Source of the DNA: Hirsutella rhossiliensis
Lineage: Eukaryota; Ascomycota; Sordariomycetes; Hypocreales; Ophiocordycipitaceae
DNA length: 64,000 nucleotides
Direction of reading: 5' to 3'
Assembly (NCBI RefSeq): GCF_020360975.1
Contig: NW_025408671.1
Coordinates: forward strand, 1,240,001 to 1,304,000
The notes beneath the pieces were generated by a model. It had not been told where the DNA came from. It worked only from the letters and a program-made list of their open reading frames with translations, and searched no databases. A program made the position numbers and the translations under genes. Below, piece after piece: positions 1-12,619 of this stretch. How positions within the stretch are numbered: position 1 is the first letter of the stretch; each line of letters begins with the position of its first letter.

Positions 1-1942
1 AGCAGGGAAAGCTAACTTCTTAAGAGATTCCTTCCTAAGGATAGGTCGGAATTCGAGAATAAATTAACCGAATTTCTCCTCGATAAGCCTAATAGTCTGA
101 TTCTTCTAGACTAGCCTCGTAGGCTTAGACGTCGTATCCTAGAAGATTCCTTCCTCTTAAAGAAGGCGGAAGGAAATTAAGCTCGTTAAAAATCAAGGGC
201 AAAAAGCTACCCTTTTTCTTCGAAGAATTTATATAGATCTATTAGGTAATTTCATCGTAAAATTCACGCTTCCGTATCCCTCTATCTATACGGTTAATTC
301 CCCGGCAATAAGGTATTCCCTCCGTGCCTTCTTAAAGGACCGGAATCGTAAGAGTATATTGCAAATATCGAGGGAAGCACTAGAGTTAAGGATAGCTAAT
401 TTTCGTAGGGGATAATCGGAGCGCTCTAACGGTTAGTCTTAGCCTTATTAATCCGTAGGGAAGACAAAGGCCGGATTTACTATACCAACGATTTTTCCTC
501 GAATTTGCGGCTCGAATAAGGGCAGCGGCGTTATTAGTTGCTATTTCTTAGCAACCCGAATCTCGTCTATCTTCTTCTACAACGAGGGATCCTCCTTAAG
601 AGACTGTTATATCGTTTCTTATAGCCTCTTTAAAGGGTTAAATCCTTTAGGTCGGTTTTCCTCGAAGACCTACTAGCATTGTGATAACCGATGGCCTAGG
701 GATTTGCAGGCTAGGCAGCCGTTTCGCCTAGTCTTTCGTTTCTTCGAGGAATCCTCGTCCCGATCCGGAAGGTCTGCTTAAAAACCTCCCCTTTTTACCC
801 CTTATTGCTGATTTTAACGAAGAGGTTCGATTTCGACTAGTTCCCTGATTTTTCAACTAACGGACTAAAAGGTCTATTAGGGGACTAGTCGGGCCGGTCT
901 AACTAACGGGGCCGGGGCCGGGCCCGGAGCAAGATACGAAGCCGGGGCCGGGACCGGGGCAGCCGTTAAAGACGGTGTTAAGGCTCTCGAGGGAGGTAGA
1001 GCCGGAGGGGCAACAGCCGCAGCAGCAGCAGCGGGAACCGCAGCAACAGGGGCTGCAGCAGCTGCAGGGGCAGCAGGTCGAGCCGTCTAGGTCGAGTGCT
1101 GGCCACGAAGGAATAAGACTGCTTGCTGTTATACTCTAGCAGCCTCTTCGTTTAGTTCCCGGCTAGCTTCTCGAAAGATAGTCGAGTAACCGTTACTAAT
1201 AGGCTTTATTAGCAGAGATATATCCCGTAGCTACTAGCCGGATAGAGCTTCTATAAGGAAGTATTAGTTAGCTTCCTTAAGGATTTCTTCCTACTTAGCT
1301 AGCCACGAAGAAGCTAGTAGGTTCCTAGTAGAAAAGGCTCCTAGATATACCGTATAGGTCTTCCTAATACGGTTAGTTATATAGCCCCTCGAGGGAGCTG
1401 TCGAGGTCTCGAGCTTTAAAAGCCACTGCCTAGGAGTCTCTTCCTCTTAAAGCGAGATTAGCTTTACGGCACTAACGGATTCCGTTATTGCCGTACGAGC
1501 AGCAGTTAGCAGCTTCGTCTAGTAAAGGTATTCCTTTCGGTGACTCTCGAAGTCGCCTAAGGTAGTAGAAAAAGCTCTCTGCTATACGGAGGTTAGCTTA
1601 GAGAAGAGGGAAGCTCCCTCTATAAATTCCGTTGCCCTAGGACGAAGAGGGGGCTCGAGAGGGGCCTGCTTATCAGAGAAGACTAAATTATAGATAGTTC
1701 TATCTATACGAGCCCGTAGCTACTTTACTTACTTATCCTAATCTTAGGGCTCTATAAGAATCGTCCTATAGACCGTAGGGACGGCAGAGGAGTCGGTTTT
1801 CGTTATTATTACGGAAGAAGAGGGGGCAGAAAAGTCGGTTAAAAATCGGCTTTTCTAGTAAGAGGGGTAAAAGAGAGCCACGAGGGATGCAAGGAAGATG
1901 CCTTTTACAGCAGCCGGAAGGTATAGGAATTCTATTCCTCCC

Positions 1943-1953
1943 GGGCTTATAAC
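1943..1953 (-). other. Primer-binding site of Cop-1 copy A (half initiator tRNA-Met type)
   Basis: On the minus strand the 11 bases directly after the 5' LTR read GTTATAAGCCC. With one RIP-type G-to-A reverted this is GTTATGAGCCC, complementary to the anticodon stem-loop of initiator tRNA-Met (GGGCTCATAAC). Priming from a cleaved half-tRNA is known for Drosophila copia and some fungal copia elements. The match and its position next to the LTR are seen directly; its use as a primer site is inferred. Confidence 0.7.
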
Positions 1954-2430
1954 TCTCGCGAAGAGAGATACGAGAAGTGCATATAAAATACACGAAGGTG
2001 AAATTAGAAGTAAGGGGTCGGATAGGCAGGGCAGAGAGTTTTAATTCTTACGGGAGCAGTAATAAAGGTAGGGGAGTGATTATTATATTGCCTTAATTGT
2101 CCTTCTTTCCTCTATCTAACGCCCCTCTTTATACCTATCTAGTATCTTAATTAATAAAGAAGATCCTGCTTAAAGAAGCTACTAATGTCCTTTCAACTAC
2201 CGAGCTTTTTGCCGGTTTTTCCCCTCCTTTCTAGCCGTTGCCGGCACATCTGTCTTTTCTTTCGCTACCTTTATAGGAAGCTATCGCTACTTCTGCTTCC
2301 CCTCTTGCCCCCACCCTCCTCTCTGCACCTTCTTTTAGCTCTTTCCTTAAAACCTGTTTTTTAGCTTCCTAGGTCCCTTATGCTAAGGGATATCTCCGAG
2401 AACTACGAAATCAGGCCACGTTTCGCGATA
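1954..2430 (-). repeat. 5' LTR of Cop-1 copy A
   Basis: A 477-bp LTR. On the plus strand it begins TCTCGCGAAGAG and ends TTTCGCGATA. On the minus strand it therefore starts TATCGCGAA, ancestral TGTCGCGAAG. The boundaries come from alignment with the LTRs of copies B and C and with the solo LTR at 14427, where a TSD fixes both ends. Confidence 0.82.
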
Positions 2431-2899
2431 ATATTCGACTAAGGAAGAATTAATATAGAAATACTACGTAAAAAATAAAAAGACGCTAAACGAAAACTTA
2501 ACCTTTAGTATAAAAATAAATAGAATTATAAAGTATAGTATGTAATTAACTATAAAGTAGTATAATATAAACGATATAGCGTTAAGAAATAAGTAATCTT
2601 TAATTAGCTATAAGAAATTAGTCTCTTAAGCCCTAATATAATACTACGCGATAAAAATATAAAGAAACGATATTAATAATAAATCGAAGAAGAATACCTA
2701 AATAAAATAAATAAGGACTAAGTAAAAAACAAGGTATACTATCTATAAAAGGGCTATAAACTAGTATAATATAATAAGATCTAAGGACCTTATATATAGT
2801 AACGGTAAGCTATAGCGACTAAATAATATTAAATATTTAAATCGCGGGATATTATATATATATACTTTTAGACTATAGTATAATAGGCAATTATATTTT

Positions 2900-5800
2900 A
2901 CTTAGAGTCGTTAATCGTTACTAACTTATATAGAGATATAAGAAAGATCTATATAAACTTATAAATATTAAAGGAGAGGCCTTTAACTATAATAATAGAA
3001 TTATTAATATAGAGATTAATTACCTTAATATTAATATCTAAGGCTACGACGAACGAGTTAACTTTAATATTATAAATATTAAAGAATACGACCTTATATT
3101 AGGGCTTCTATAGCTATAGGAGAGCAACCTACTAATTAACTAGAGAACTAGCTAGCTATATTAAAACGAAGATATAAGTCTCTAGGACTAGTAGATTTAA
3201 AAGAAAGTAAAGTTTTATAATAATTTAGCTATTAAATAGAATAAAAGGGATAACCGTTTAAGTAAATCGTTATAGGCTTTAGCGATATAAACGAAAATAG
3301 TAACCGAACTAACGGATATAATAAAATCGATTAATAAGACCTATATACTAACTAATATAGCTATATAACCTAGTATCTAATATAAATAGAATAAAGGATA
3401 TAATATAAAGATCTAAAGAGTTATTACTACTTTAAGGAAAGACCTTAAATAAATTAATAAAGAGCTTAAGTTAAGAGAAACTAGCTCTTAAAAGAAAGAA
3501 TAAAGCCTATAAGATAGAATAAAAAATATCCCCTAGGAATACCGGAAATATAATAAACTCTTTAAGGAAGAACTTAAGATAGGGTTACTTAAATATAGCT
3601 AATAAGACTATAAAATTTATCCTAAGGATAGAATAAAGCCGACGTTCTATAAGATTTATAGCCTAAACGAAAAGTAACTATAAACGCTACGCGACTATCT
3701 TAATAAGAATCTATAAAAAGGATATTTATAAACGTTAATATCTAAAGTAAGCTACCTAGTTATATTTATTTTAAAGAAAAATAGTAAACTATAACTGATT
3801 ATTAACTATAGACGCTTAAACGATATTATAATAAAGGACCGAATACTATTACTACTTATATTAAAATAACGAGATTAACTATAAAGTAAAAAATAGTTTA
3901 TAGCCCTTAATCTTAAAGGCGCTTATAACTTAATATATATAAAAAAGGGATATAAATAGATAATAGCCTTTAAAACGAAATTCAGACTATTTAAATACCT
4001 AGTAATACTATTTAGACTTCTAAATATACTAGCTACCTTTTAACGTATAATTAATAATATCCTACGCGAATACTTAGATATCTTTATAGTAGTATACTTA
4101 GATAATATCTTAATCTTCTTAGATACCCTAGAAGAATATAAGGAATACGTCTATAAGGTACTCCGCGTACTTTAAAATATAAAGTTACTAATTAAACTAA
4201 AGAAAAGTAAGTTTTAAATATAAGAAGTAGATTTCCTTAAATATATAATCTTACTAAGAGAGATATAAATATAATAAGATAAAATTAACTTAGTTAAAGA
4301 ATAGCTAACGCTAAAGAACGTTAAGGACGTATAAAGTTTCCTAGGATTTATAAGTTACTACCGACGATTTATTAAAGATTTCGGAAAGATTATAGTACTA
4401 CTATACGACTTAACGAAGAAAGAAAAAGAATTTATATAAGATAATAAAGCTAACGAAGCTTTCGAATATATTAAGACTATAATTATATAAGAACTAGTCT
4501 TAACTACCTTTAATCTAAAATAATAAATCGAACTTAAAACCGATATATTAGACTTTACTTTAGGAGTATAAATCGGATAGAAAGATAATAAAGGAAGACT
4601 ATAACTAATTATATTCTACTTAAAAAAGCTATATAGCGTAGAACTTAATTACCCTATCTACGATAAAGAATTCCTTATAATTATTTAAGCTTTTAAGGAA
4701 TTTCGATACTACTTTCTTAGAAGTAAATATAAAGTTAAGGTCTATATAGATTATAAGAATATCTTATATTTTATAACGACGTAATAGTTAAACGGATAAT
4801 AGATCTAATAGGCCGAATACTTATTAGAATTTAACTATAAAATAATCTATAAAAAAGGAATAGAAAACGGTTAAGCTAATACCCTTAGTTAACGAAGTAA
4901 CTATAATATAGGGGCACCTATAGTAAAAGGATAGCTCTTAGAAATTAACGAAAATAGGAACTACTAGTAATAATAGCTAAATATAATATTTAAAGTATAA
5001 CCTAATAACTTAACTTACTAAAAGATCCTAAAATAGATAAAAGAATATAAAGCACTAAACGGATATAATATAGGATATTTAGAAATTCTAATATATAAAA
5101 ATAAAATCTAGATACTATTAAAATTACGAGATAAAGTTATATAAGATATATATAAGTATTTAATATATAGATACTAAGGAATCTAAAGAATAATAGAACG
5201 GATTAAATAATAATATAACTTCCTATAGCTTAAAAAAGGAGTACGATAAGTTATTAAAGAATATAAACTTTATATATAAAGTAAAGCTAAATAATATAAA
5301 CTATATAGGGAATTATAACCGCTACTAGTACTAGAAAAACTATAGGATTTAATAGCTTTCGACTATATTATAAAGCTATTACTATTAAAAGAACCTATAA
5401 CTAACGTTAAGTATAATAGTATATTCGTTATTACTAATAGACTAATAAAGTATAGATACTTCTTACTATATAAAGAAATAAGTAATATAGAAGAGCTAGT
5501 ATATATATTCCTATAAATAGTTATTAGTAATTATAGACTACTAAATAAGATTATCTTTAATAAAGGAAGTATATTTATAGCTAAGTTTTAGTAAGCTCTT
5601 ATAGTATAATTAAGGACGAAATATAAGCTTAGTATAGCTTATTACCTATAAATAGATAGATAAATAGAATAACTTAACTAAACGCTTAAATAATATTTAT
5701 AATACTATATTAGTTATAAATAAAACAATTAAGTTAAATAGCTATTAATAGTATAACTAGCTTATAATAGCTTAGTTATAGAAATAACTAAGCTCTTACT

Positions 5801-6420
5801 AGTATACGCTAATTACGGATATAACTTAGAAGTATTTAAGGTTACTTAATAAGGACTATAAGCGGAACGAGCAATACTATAAGTAGATTAGCTATAAAAA
5901 TTATATAAAGAAATATAATAAGAACTTTAATTTATTAGAGAACGAATATCTACTTATTATAATCGGAAAAGATTATAGGGACTAATCTTTTAAAAGGGAG
6001 ATATAGTTTACCTTATATAACGAAATATTAAAATAAAATAACTAAGTAATAAATTAGATTTTAAGAAACTTAGACCGTTTAAGGTTAAGAAAATTATTTT
6101 AAAAGTTAACTATAAACTTTTACTACTAACGATAATATAGATATACCTAATATTTTATATCTTATTATTAGAACTAGTACTATAAAACGCTAAACTATAA
6201 GAAAAAATTAAAGTTAACGATAATTAAGAATATAAAGCTAAATAAATACTAGATATAAGAAAATAAGGTTAGTAATAAGAATACCTTATTAAGTAGAAAG
6301 GATATAGACTAGAAGAAAATACCTAGGAACTACTTAAGTACTTAACCTACTATAGTTCTTTACTTTAATAGTTCTACTAGTAAAATCTACCTAAGGTATT
6401 ATAAAATCGCCTAATAAACT
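2900..6420 (+). pseudogene. Gyp-1 pol remnant (PR-RT-RNaseH-IN-chromodomain)
   Basis: Read through the RIP-made stops (TAA/TAG as Q or W), one frame gives a whole chromoviral pol. The end of the retropepsin region is at about 3085-3185 (KEYDLILGL, then W/ESNxLI). RT runs about 3650-4330, with the catalytic box at 4082-4118 reading VVYLDNILIF; the second Asp of YLDD is now Asn. RNase H is about 4510-4880. The integrase zinc-binding region is at 5145-5290 with its His and Cys codons changed to Tyr, and the core is at about 5350-5780. The C-terminal chromodomain is at 6270-6345 (EYLIKxKGY then EENTxEL). It cannot be expressed: stops occur every few codons and no ATG remains. Confidence 0.85.
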
Positions 6421-7090
6421 AATAGCATTCTAATTAATTATATTAAATCTACCTATAAACTAAATATCGACCACCGCTTTAGATTCTTAGCGCTTAGCCT
6501 CGTTAAGGTTATCTAAGGAATAAAGGCCCCGATAGACTATCTTAGTACCTTTTATCTTTAGCTAGCGCTTTTAACGGTAAAGCCGCGCTAAACGAGCTAA
6601 GGCTTTATTTAGGTCGGCTTAAGCTTTTAATATTCGCTCCTTAGTAATTTCTTCTTCTTTATTTAATCGATCGGACTCTAGATTTATTTAGGATACTAAG
6701 ATATACGTTAGCTATAAATAATAAGTAGGATAACGAAGTTACCTATAGGAGCTAATCGCTATACTTAATATATCGTAGGAACGACCCCGCTATATATATT
6801 CGGTATACTTAGAAGATTTCTCTAATATTTTATAGCGGAAGCCGCGCGATAAATAGAAAGAATATAGTATAACGTTAAAACTAAGACAATTAATAGACTT
6901 AGCTAAACGAATACGCTTAAGGGTCTTATAAGAACGATCCTTCGATACGCGACTAGATATACTATTAGCAGTATATCCTAAGGGATAGAAAGAACGAACG
7001 GGGAATATATATACGCGCGATAAGGGTATATTTATATATAGCGGCTAAGGTAGTAGTAGGTCTTATAGATAAGACTAAAAGGAGGGGAGA

Positions 7091-7565
7091 TATTGTATTA
7101 CGACTATAGTTAGCGGGCTATAAGAGAGCCGGCTACGTTTACGTAATAAGGCGGCTCGGAATAATAGTTAGGATAAGAAGTTACTTAGGCTTAGCTTACC
7201 TAGAGTATACGTAAGCTAAGTAAGCCTTATATAGATAGATTACTACTTAGGAGTATAGCTTATAAGTAAGCTATAGTAAGCTACTAAGGGGATTATAGCT
7301 AGGACCGTAATCTAAGGATAGTCTTTATAGGTATATATAGCTACCTACTTTTACTCCTTTAAATAGATAGCTTAATAGCTTTTAATATAGATCTTTATTA
7401 CGATTCTATCTTTAATTTTAATTACTTAGTTATAGTTTACGGTCTATAACCTCGAACTTATTACTAACGTAATATACTTATTATTACTTAGACCACGCCT
7501 TATTATATCTACTAATATAAACCCCTTAATAGGTTTATCCCTTAGGAATAACACCGGTCGTTATA
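7091..7565 (+). repeat. 3' LTR of Gyp-1 copy G1
   Basis: The LTR starts TATTGTATTACG (ancestral TGTTGTATTACG) directly after the polypurine tract. The stretch 7330-7560 is the reverse complement of 15319-15560, the 5' LTR remnant of the oppositely oriented copy G2, and of the matching part of G3 (about 25509-25770). The right end, at TTATA 7565, is set by loss of similarity to G2/G3 and may be off by some bases. Confidence 0.72.
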
Positions 7566-7899
7566 AATAGCCCTAAGGTTTAAAAGAATCGTTTTTAGGT
7601 TAATACTTAATCTAAGCGCTAAGAGGTCGGTCGGCTTATAGCTATAGCGGCCGCTATATATACCGCTCTTACGAGGGCGTAGTAAGAAGAGATCGATATC
7701 TCTTCTTAAATCGATCGATACTCTAAGGTATAGTCGCGTATATTACGCTAAGAGCTTTATATATTAGACGAGTTAAACTTATCGTCGACCCTTAAAATAG
7801 CGGTTCTAGATAATACTTTTCTATAGTTAGAACTTAACTTATAGTTATAGTCCAACGGCGTTACTACTAGTATTGCTAATAAAACTATCTAAGTAAAGA
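7566..7899. other. Junction between the inverted Gyp-1 copies G1 and G2
   Basis: No gene is visible. The segment does not match the 3' untranslated part of G1, so it is either the diverged 3' end of G2 or foreign DNA caught between the two. It contains a perfect 10-bp inverted repeat with a 4-base loop at 7684-7707 (AAGAAGAGAT-CGAT-ATCTCTTCTT). RIP is weaker here than on either side. Confidence 0.5.
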
Positions 7900-7919
7900 A
7901 CTATAGTAAGTTAAGTGCT

Positions 7920-10900
7920 TAAGTAGTTCTTAGGTATTTTCCTTTAATCTATATCCTTTCTATTTAATAAGGTATTTTTATTACTAACCTTATCTTCTTA
8001 TATCTAGTATTTATTTTACTTTATATTCTTAATTATTATTAACTTCGATTTTTTCTTATAGTTTAGCGTTTTATAGCGCTAGTTTTAATAATAAAGTATA
8101 AAATATTAGGTATATCTATATTATTATTAATAGCGAAAGTTCGTAGTTAACTTTTAAAATAGCTTTCTTAACCTTAAACGGTTTAAGTTTCTTAAAATCT
8201 AATTTATCGCTTAGTTATTTTATTTTAATATTTTATTATATAAGGTAGACTATATCTCCCTCTTAAAAGATTAGTCCTTATAATCCTTTCCGATTATAAT
8301 AAGTAGATATTCGTTTTCTAATAAATTATAGTTCTTATTATATTTCTTTATATAATTTTTATAGCTAATCTACTTATAGTATTGCTTATTCTACTTATAG
8401 TCCTTATTAAATAACCTTAAATACTTTTAGGTTATATCTATAATTAGCGTATACTAATAAGAGTTTAGTTATCTTAGTAACTAAGCTATTATAGGCTAGT
8501 TATACTATTAGTAGCTATTTAACTTAATTGTTTTATTCGTAGCTAATATAGTATCGTAAGTATTATTTAAGCGTTTAGTTAAGTCGTTCTATTTATATAT
8601 CTATTTATAAGTAATAAGCTATACTAAGTATATATTTTATTCCTAATTATACTATTAGGGCCTACTAGAATTTTACTATAAATATACTTCCTTTATTAAA
8701 GATAATCTCGCTTAGTAGTTTATAATTAATTACTAATAATAGTTCGTAGAAAGATATAGGCTAGTTCTTTAGTATTACTAGCTTCTTTATATAGTAAGAA
8801 GTAGCTATACTTTATTAATCTATTAGTAATAATAAATATACTATTATACTTAACGTTAGTTATAGGTTCTTTTAACGATAGTAGCTTTATAATATAGTCG
8901 AAAGCTATTAAGTCCTATAGTTTCTCTAGTACTAATAGCGGTTATAATTCTTTATATAGCTTATATCGTTTTACTTTACTTTATATATAAAGTTTATATT
9001 TTCTAATAGTTTCGCTAATTCGTTTCTTTATTTATAGAAAGTTATAGACTTATTAAATTCTTTCTATTATCCTTTAGATTCCTTAGTATCCGTATATTAG
9101 GTGTTTATAGATTTCGCGTATAACTTTATCTTAAAGTTCTTTTAGTATAAAGATCTTTCCTTAATACTTTACTAGGCTATCTTTCTAGATAACTAAAAGT
9201 AGTTCCTAATTAACCTTATCGTAGGCTTATTAGATCTTCTTTATTAAGCTTTTATTTAGATTAACCTTAAAGATTACGTTAAGCTATCGTTATTATATAT
9301 TTCCTTCCTCGTTAAGCTTAAGGAGTTATCCTTTTATAATAAGTGCTCTTATATTATAGTTAGATCGTCGGCTAAGGGTATTAGCTTAACTATTTTCTAT
9401 TCCTTTTCTATAGATTATTTTATAGTTAAATTCTAATAGATATTCGGCCTTTTAGATTTATCGTTTATTTAATTATTACGTTATTATAAAATATAAAATA
9501 TTCTTATAATCTATATAGACCTTAACTTTATACTTACTTCTAAGAAGGTAGTATCGAAATTCCTTAAAAGCTTAGATAATTATAAGGAATTCTTTATTAT
9601 AGATAAAGTAGTTAAGTTCTATACTATATAGCCTTTTTAAGTAAAATATAATTAATTATAGTCTTCCTTTATTATCTTTTTATCCGATTTATACTCTTAG
9701 AGCAACGTTTAATATATTAGTTTTAAGCTCGATTTATTATTTTAAATTAAAGGTAGTTAAAACTAGTTCTTATATAATTATAGTTTTAATATATTTAAAA
9801 GCTTCGTTAGCTTTATCGTCCTATATAAATTCTTTTTCCTTCTTTATTAAGTTATATAGTAGTACTACGATCTTTTTAAAATCTTTAATAAATCGTTAGT
9901 AGTAATTTATAAATCCTAGGAAACTTTATATATCTTTAACGTTCCTTAGCGTTAGCTATTCTTTAACTAAGTTAATTTTATCTTATTATATTTATATCTC
10001 TCTTAGTAAGATTATATATCTAAGAAAGTCTACTTCCTATATATAGAACTTACTTTTCTTTAGTTTAACTAGTAACTTTATATTCTAAAGTATATAGAGT
10101 ACCTTATAGACGTATTCCCTATATTCTTCTAGGGTATCTAAGAAGATTAAGATATTATCTAAGTATACTACTATAAAGATATCTAAGTATTTATATAGGA
10201 TATTATTAATTATCTATTAAAAGGTAGCTAGTATATTTATAAGTCTAAATAGTATTACTAGATATTTAAATAGTCTAAATTTTATTTTAAAGGCTATTAT
10301 CTATTTATATTTCTTTTTTATATATATTAAGTTATAAGCGCCTTTAAGATTAAGGGCTATAAACTATTTTTTACTATAAAGTTAATCTTATAGTTCTAAT
10401 ATAAGCGGTAATAGTATTTAGTCCTTTATTATAATATTATTTAAGCGTCTATAGTCGATAACTAGTTATAGCTTACCGTTTTTCTTTAAAATAAATATAA
10501 CTAGGTAGCTTACTTTAGATATTAATATTTATATATATCCTTTTTATAGATTCTTATTAAGGTAGTCGTATAGCGTTTATAGTTACTTTTTATTTAAGTT
10601 ATAGATTTTATAGAATATCGGCGTTATTCTATCCTTAAGATAAATTTCGTAGTCTTATTAGCTATATTTAGGTAACCCTATCTTAAGTTCTTCCTCAAAG
10701 AGTTTATTATATTTCCGGTATTCCTATAGGATATTCTTTATTCTATCTTATAGGCTTTATTCTTTTTTTTAAGACCTAGTTTATCTTAACTTAAGCTCTT
10801 TATTAATTTATTTAAGGTCTTTCCTTAGAGTAGTAATAACTCTTTAGATCTTTATATTATATTCTTTATTCTATTTATATTAGATACTAGGTTATATAGT

Positions 10901-12600
10901 TATATTAGTTAGTATATAGGTTTTATTAATCGATTTTATTATATCCGCTAGTTTAGTTACTATTTTTATTTATATTACTAAAGCCTATAATAATTTACTT
11001 AAATAGTTATCCCTTTTATCTTATTTAGTAACCCTCGTAGTATAGTAGTTATATACCTAGGAAGCTTGCTAGCTATAACGCTAGAGTCGGTTCGAATCCG
11101 GCTAGGGGCACGATTAATTTTTAGTCGGACTAGTAAACTACGCTAACCTACTTATTAATTAGCTAATTAGCGCTTCTAGAAGCGCTTATAAATATACTAG
11201 CAGTCTAGCCCCGCTATAAGTAGGCCGGCCCGGACCTCGCCTACCTAGACCTAGCGACGAATTCGTTAGGACCTCCCCCTAACCCTAGTCCGGGCCCCCT
11301 AACTGGGAAAATAAAAACCTAGGGCCGATACTAGTAACTCGATAAGTACGGCGCGAAGCCGGTGCGATAACCTAACTACCGGCCCGGCTAAAGGCCGGCA
11401 TTAATAAAAAATAGCCCGCTAAGCCTTACGGCGGAAAAATAAGGTAGAGCCTAGGAAGATATTATTATAGGATAAGGTCGGAGATAATTATATAATTAAC
11501 TATTAACCGTTAACTAAAAACGCTCGTACTACCGATTAACGCTATATACCCTACGTATATAAAGGAGTTACTTTCTAAGGTTACTTTATAGCGGGGCTAA
11601 TACGATTCCGACTAACTATAATAATACCTAAGATAGCCGGCGTAAGATTCCTATATATTATAACCGCGACTTAGTATAAGGGCCGACTAGCTACGAAAGA
11701 GGGGAGGGTTTTCCTTTAAGCACTCTAGTTTTTCCCTCCTATTTAACGTCGAAGTTCTAGATACCTCTAGATAGGTTACTAATATAATCTTAATAATATC
11801 CTATTTAGTAGCTAAATTATCGTAAAACTTTACTTTCTTTTAAATCTATTAATCTTAGAAGCTTATATCCTCGTTTTAATATAGCTAGCTAGTTTTCTAG
11901 TTAATTAATAGGTTGCTCTCTTATAGCTATAAAATTCCTAACATAAGGTTATATTCTTTAATATATATAATATTAAAGTTAACTTATTTATTATAGCCTT
12001 AGATATTAATATCGAGGTAATTAATCTTTATATTAATAATTCTATTATTATAGTTAAAGGCTTATCCTTTAATATTTATAAGTTTATATAGATCTTTCTT
12101 ATATCTTTATATAAGTCGGTAACGATTAACGACTCTAAGTAAAATATAATTACCTATCGCGCTATAGTCTAAAAGTATATATATATAATATCCCGCGATT
12201 TAGATATCTAATACTATTTAATTACTATAGTTTACCGTTACTATATATAGGGTCCTTAGATCTTATTATATCGTGCTAGTCTATAGCCCTTTTATAGATA
12301 GCGTACCTTATTTTTTACTTAGTCTTTATTTATTTTATTTAGGTATTCTTTTTCGATTTATTATTAATATCGTTTCTTTATATTTTTATTATATAGTATT
12401 ATATTAAGGCTTAAGAGACTAATTTCTTATAGCTAATCGAAGATTTCTTATTTCTTAACGCTATATCGTTTATATTATACTACTTTATAGTTAATTATAT
12501 ACTATACTTTATAATTCTATTTATTTTTATACTAAAGGTTAAGTTTTTATTTAGCGTCTTTCTACTTTTTATATAGTATTTCTATATTAATTCTTCCTTA
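7920..12600 (-). pseudogene. Gyp-1 pol remnant in copy G2
   Basis: The minus-strand equivalent of the pol read in G1, with the same domain order. The chromodomain is at 7922-8010 (KGY then ENTxEL pattern), the integrase lies above it and the RT active-site box is at about 10149-10185 (again YLDN). The protease/RT junction is split by the SINE-like insertion between 11031 and 11801. All domains are riddled with TAA/TAG codons and no ATG start survives, so it is a dead copy. Confidence 0.82.
11022..11810 (+). mobile_element. tRNA-headed SINE-like insertion in G2
   Basis: A segment of about 770 bp (11031-11801) is inserted in the G2 pol. It is flanked on both sides by TATTTAGTA (11022-11030 and 11802-11810), extendable to 13 of 14 bases, and the intact G1 copy lacks it. 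It begins with a tRNA-like sequence at 11031-11110: an A-box-like GTAGTATAGTAG at 11037-11048 (TGGTGTAGTGG with TG changed to TA) and a B box GGTTCGAATCC at 11089-11099. A tRNA head plus a TSD of about 9-13 bp is what a SINE mobilised by a LINE-type target-primed mechanism would leave. The body is not recognised and 770 bp is long for a SINE, so a composite or partial LINE is possible. Confidence 0.55.
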
Positions 12601-12619
12601 GTCGAATATAGCTTATAGC

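Larger units (their letters stand above)
1..2430 (-). mobile_element. Ty1/copia retrotransposon Cop-1, copy A (partial, 5' part only)
   Basis: This is the 5' portion of a copia element on the minus strand, cut by the window edge. It holds the 5' LTR (1954-2430), a primer-binding site and most of gag. It aligns along its length with copies B and C. It is the least RIP-mutated Cop-1 copy: on the minus strand a Gag CCHC zinc knuckle is still intact at 676-717 (CLACKSLGHRLSQC, CX2CX4HX4C), whereas in copy B the same place has diverged. A CAG-rich stretch at about 1016-1077 would encode an Ala/Pro-rich low-complexity part of Gag. The right end abuts the Gyp-1 copy G1, so A was probably inserted into G1, but its other flank lies outside the window and no TSD can be checked. 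Confidence 0.8.
2431..7565 (+). mobile_element. Ty3/gypsy chromovirus Gyp-1, copy G1 (5' truncated)
   Basis: A RIP-degraded Ty3/gypsy element on the plus strand, lacking its 5' LTR and most of gag because Cop-1 copy A abuts at 2430. The order of remnants is protease, RT, RNase H, integrase, chromodomain, a 3' untranslated stretch of about 670 bp, a polypurine tract (AAAAGGAGGGGAGA, ending 7090) and a 3' LTR. It pairs as a large tail-to-tail inverted repeat with copy G2. Its only other relative here is fragment G3. Long stretches contain no CA or TG at all. Confidence 0.85.

Noticed and set aside
1766..1993. A 75-codon minus-strand frame in Cop-1 copy A
   Set aside because: It spans the LTR, primer-binding site and leader, so it is not a gene.
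11031..11110. A functional tRNA gene
   Set aside because: A and B boxes are present, but the acceptor ends do not pair well, the anticodon loop is not regular and RIP changes are visible. The TSDs place it at the head of a larger insertion.
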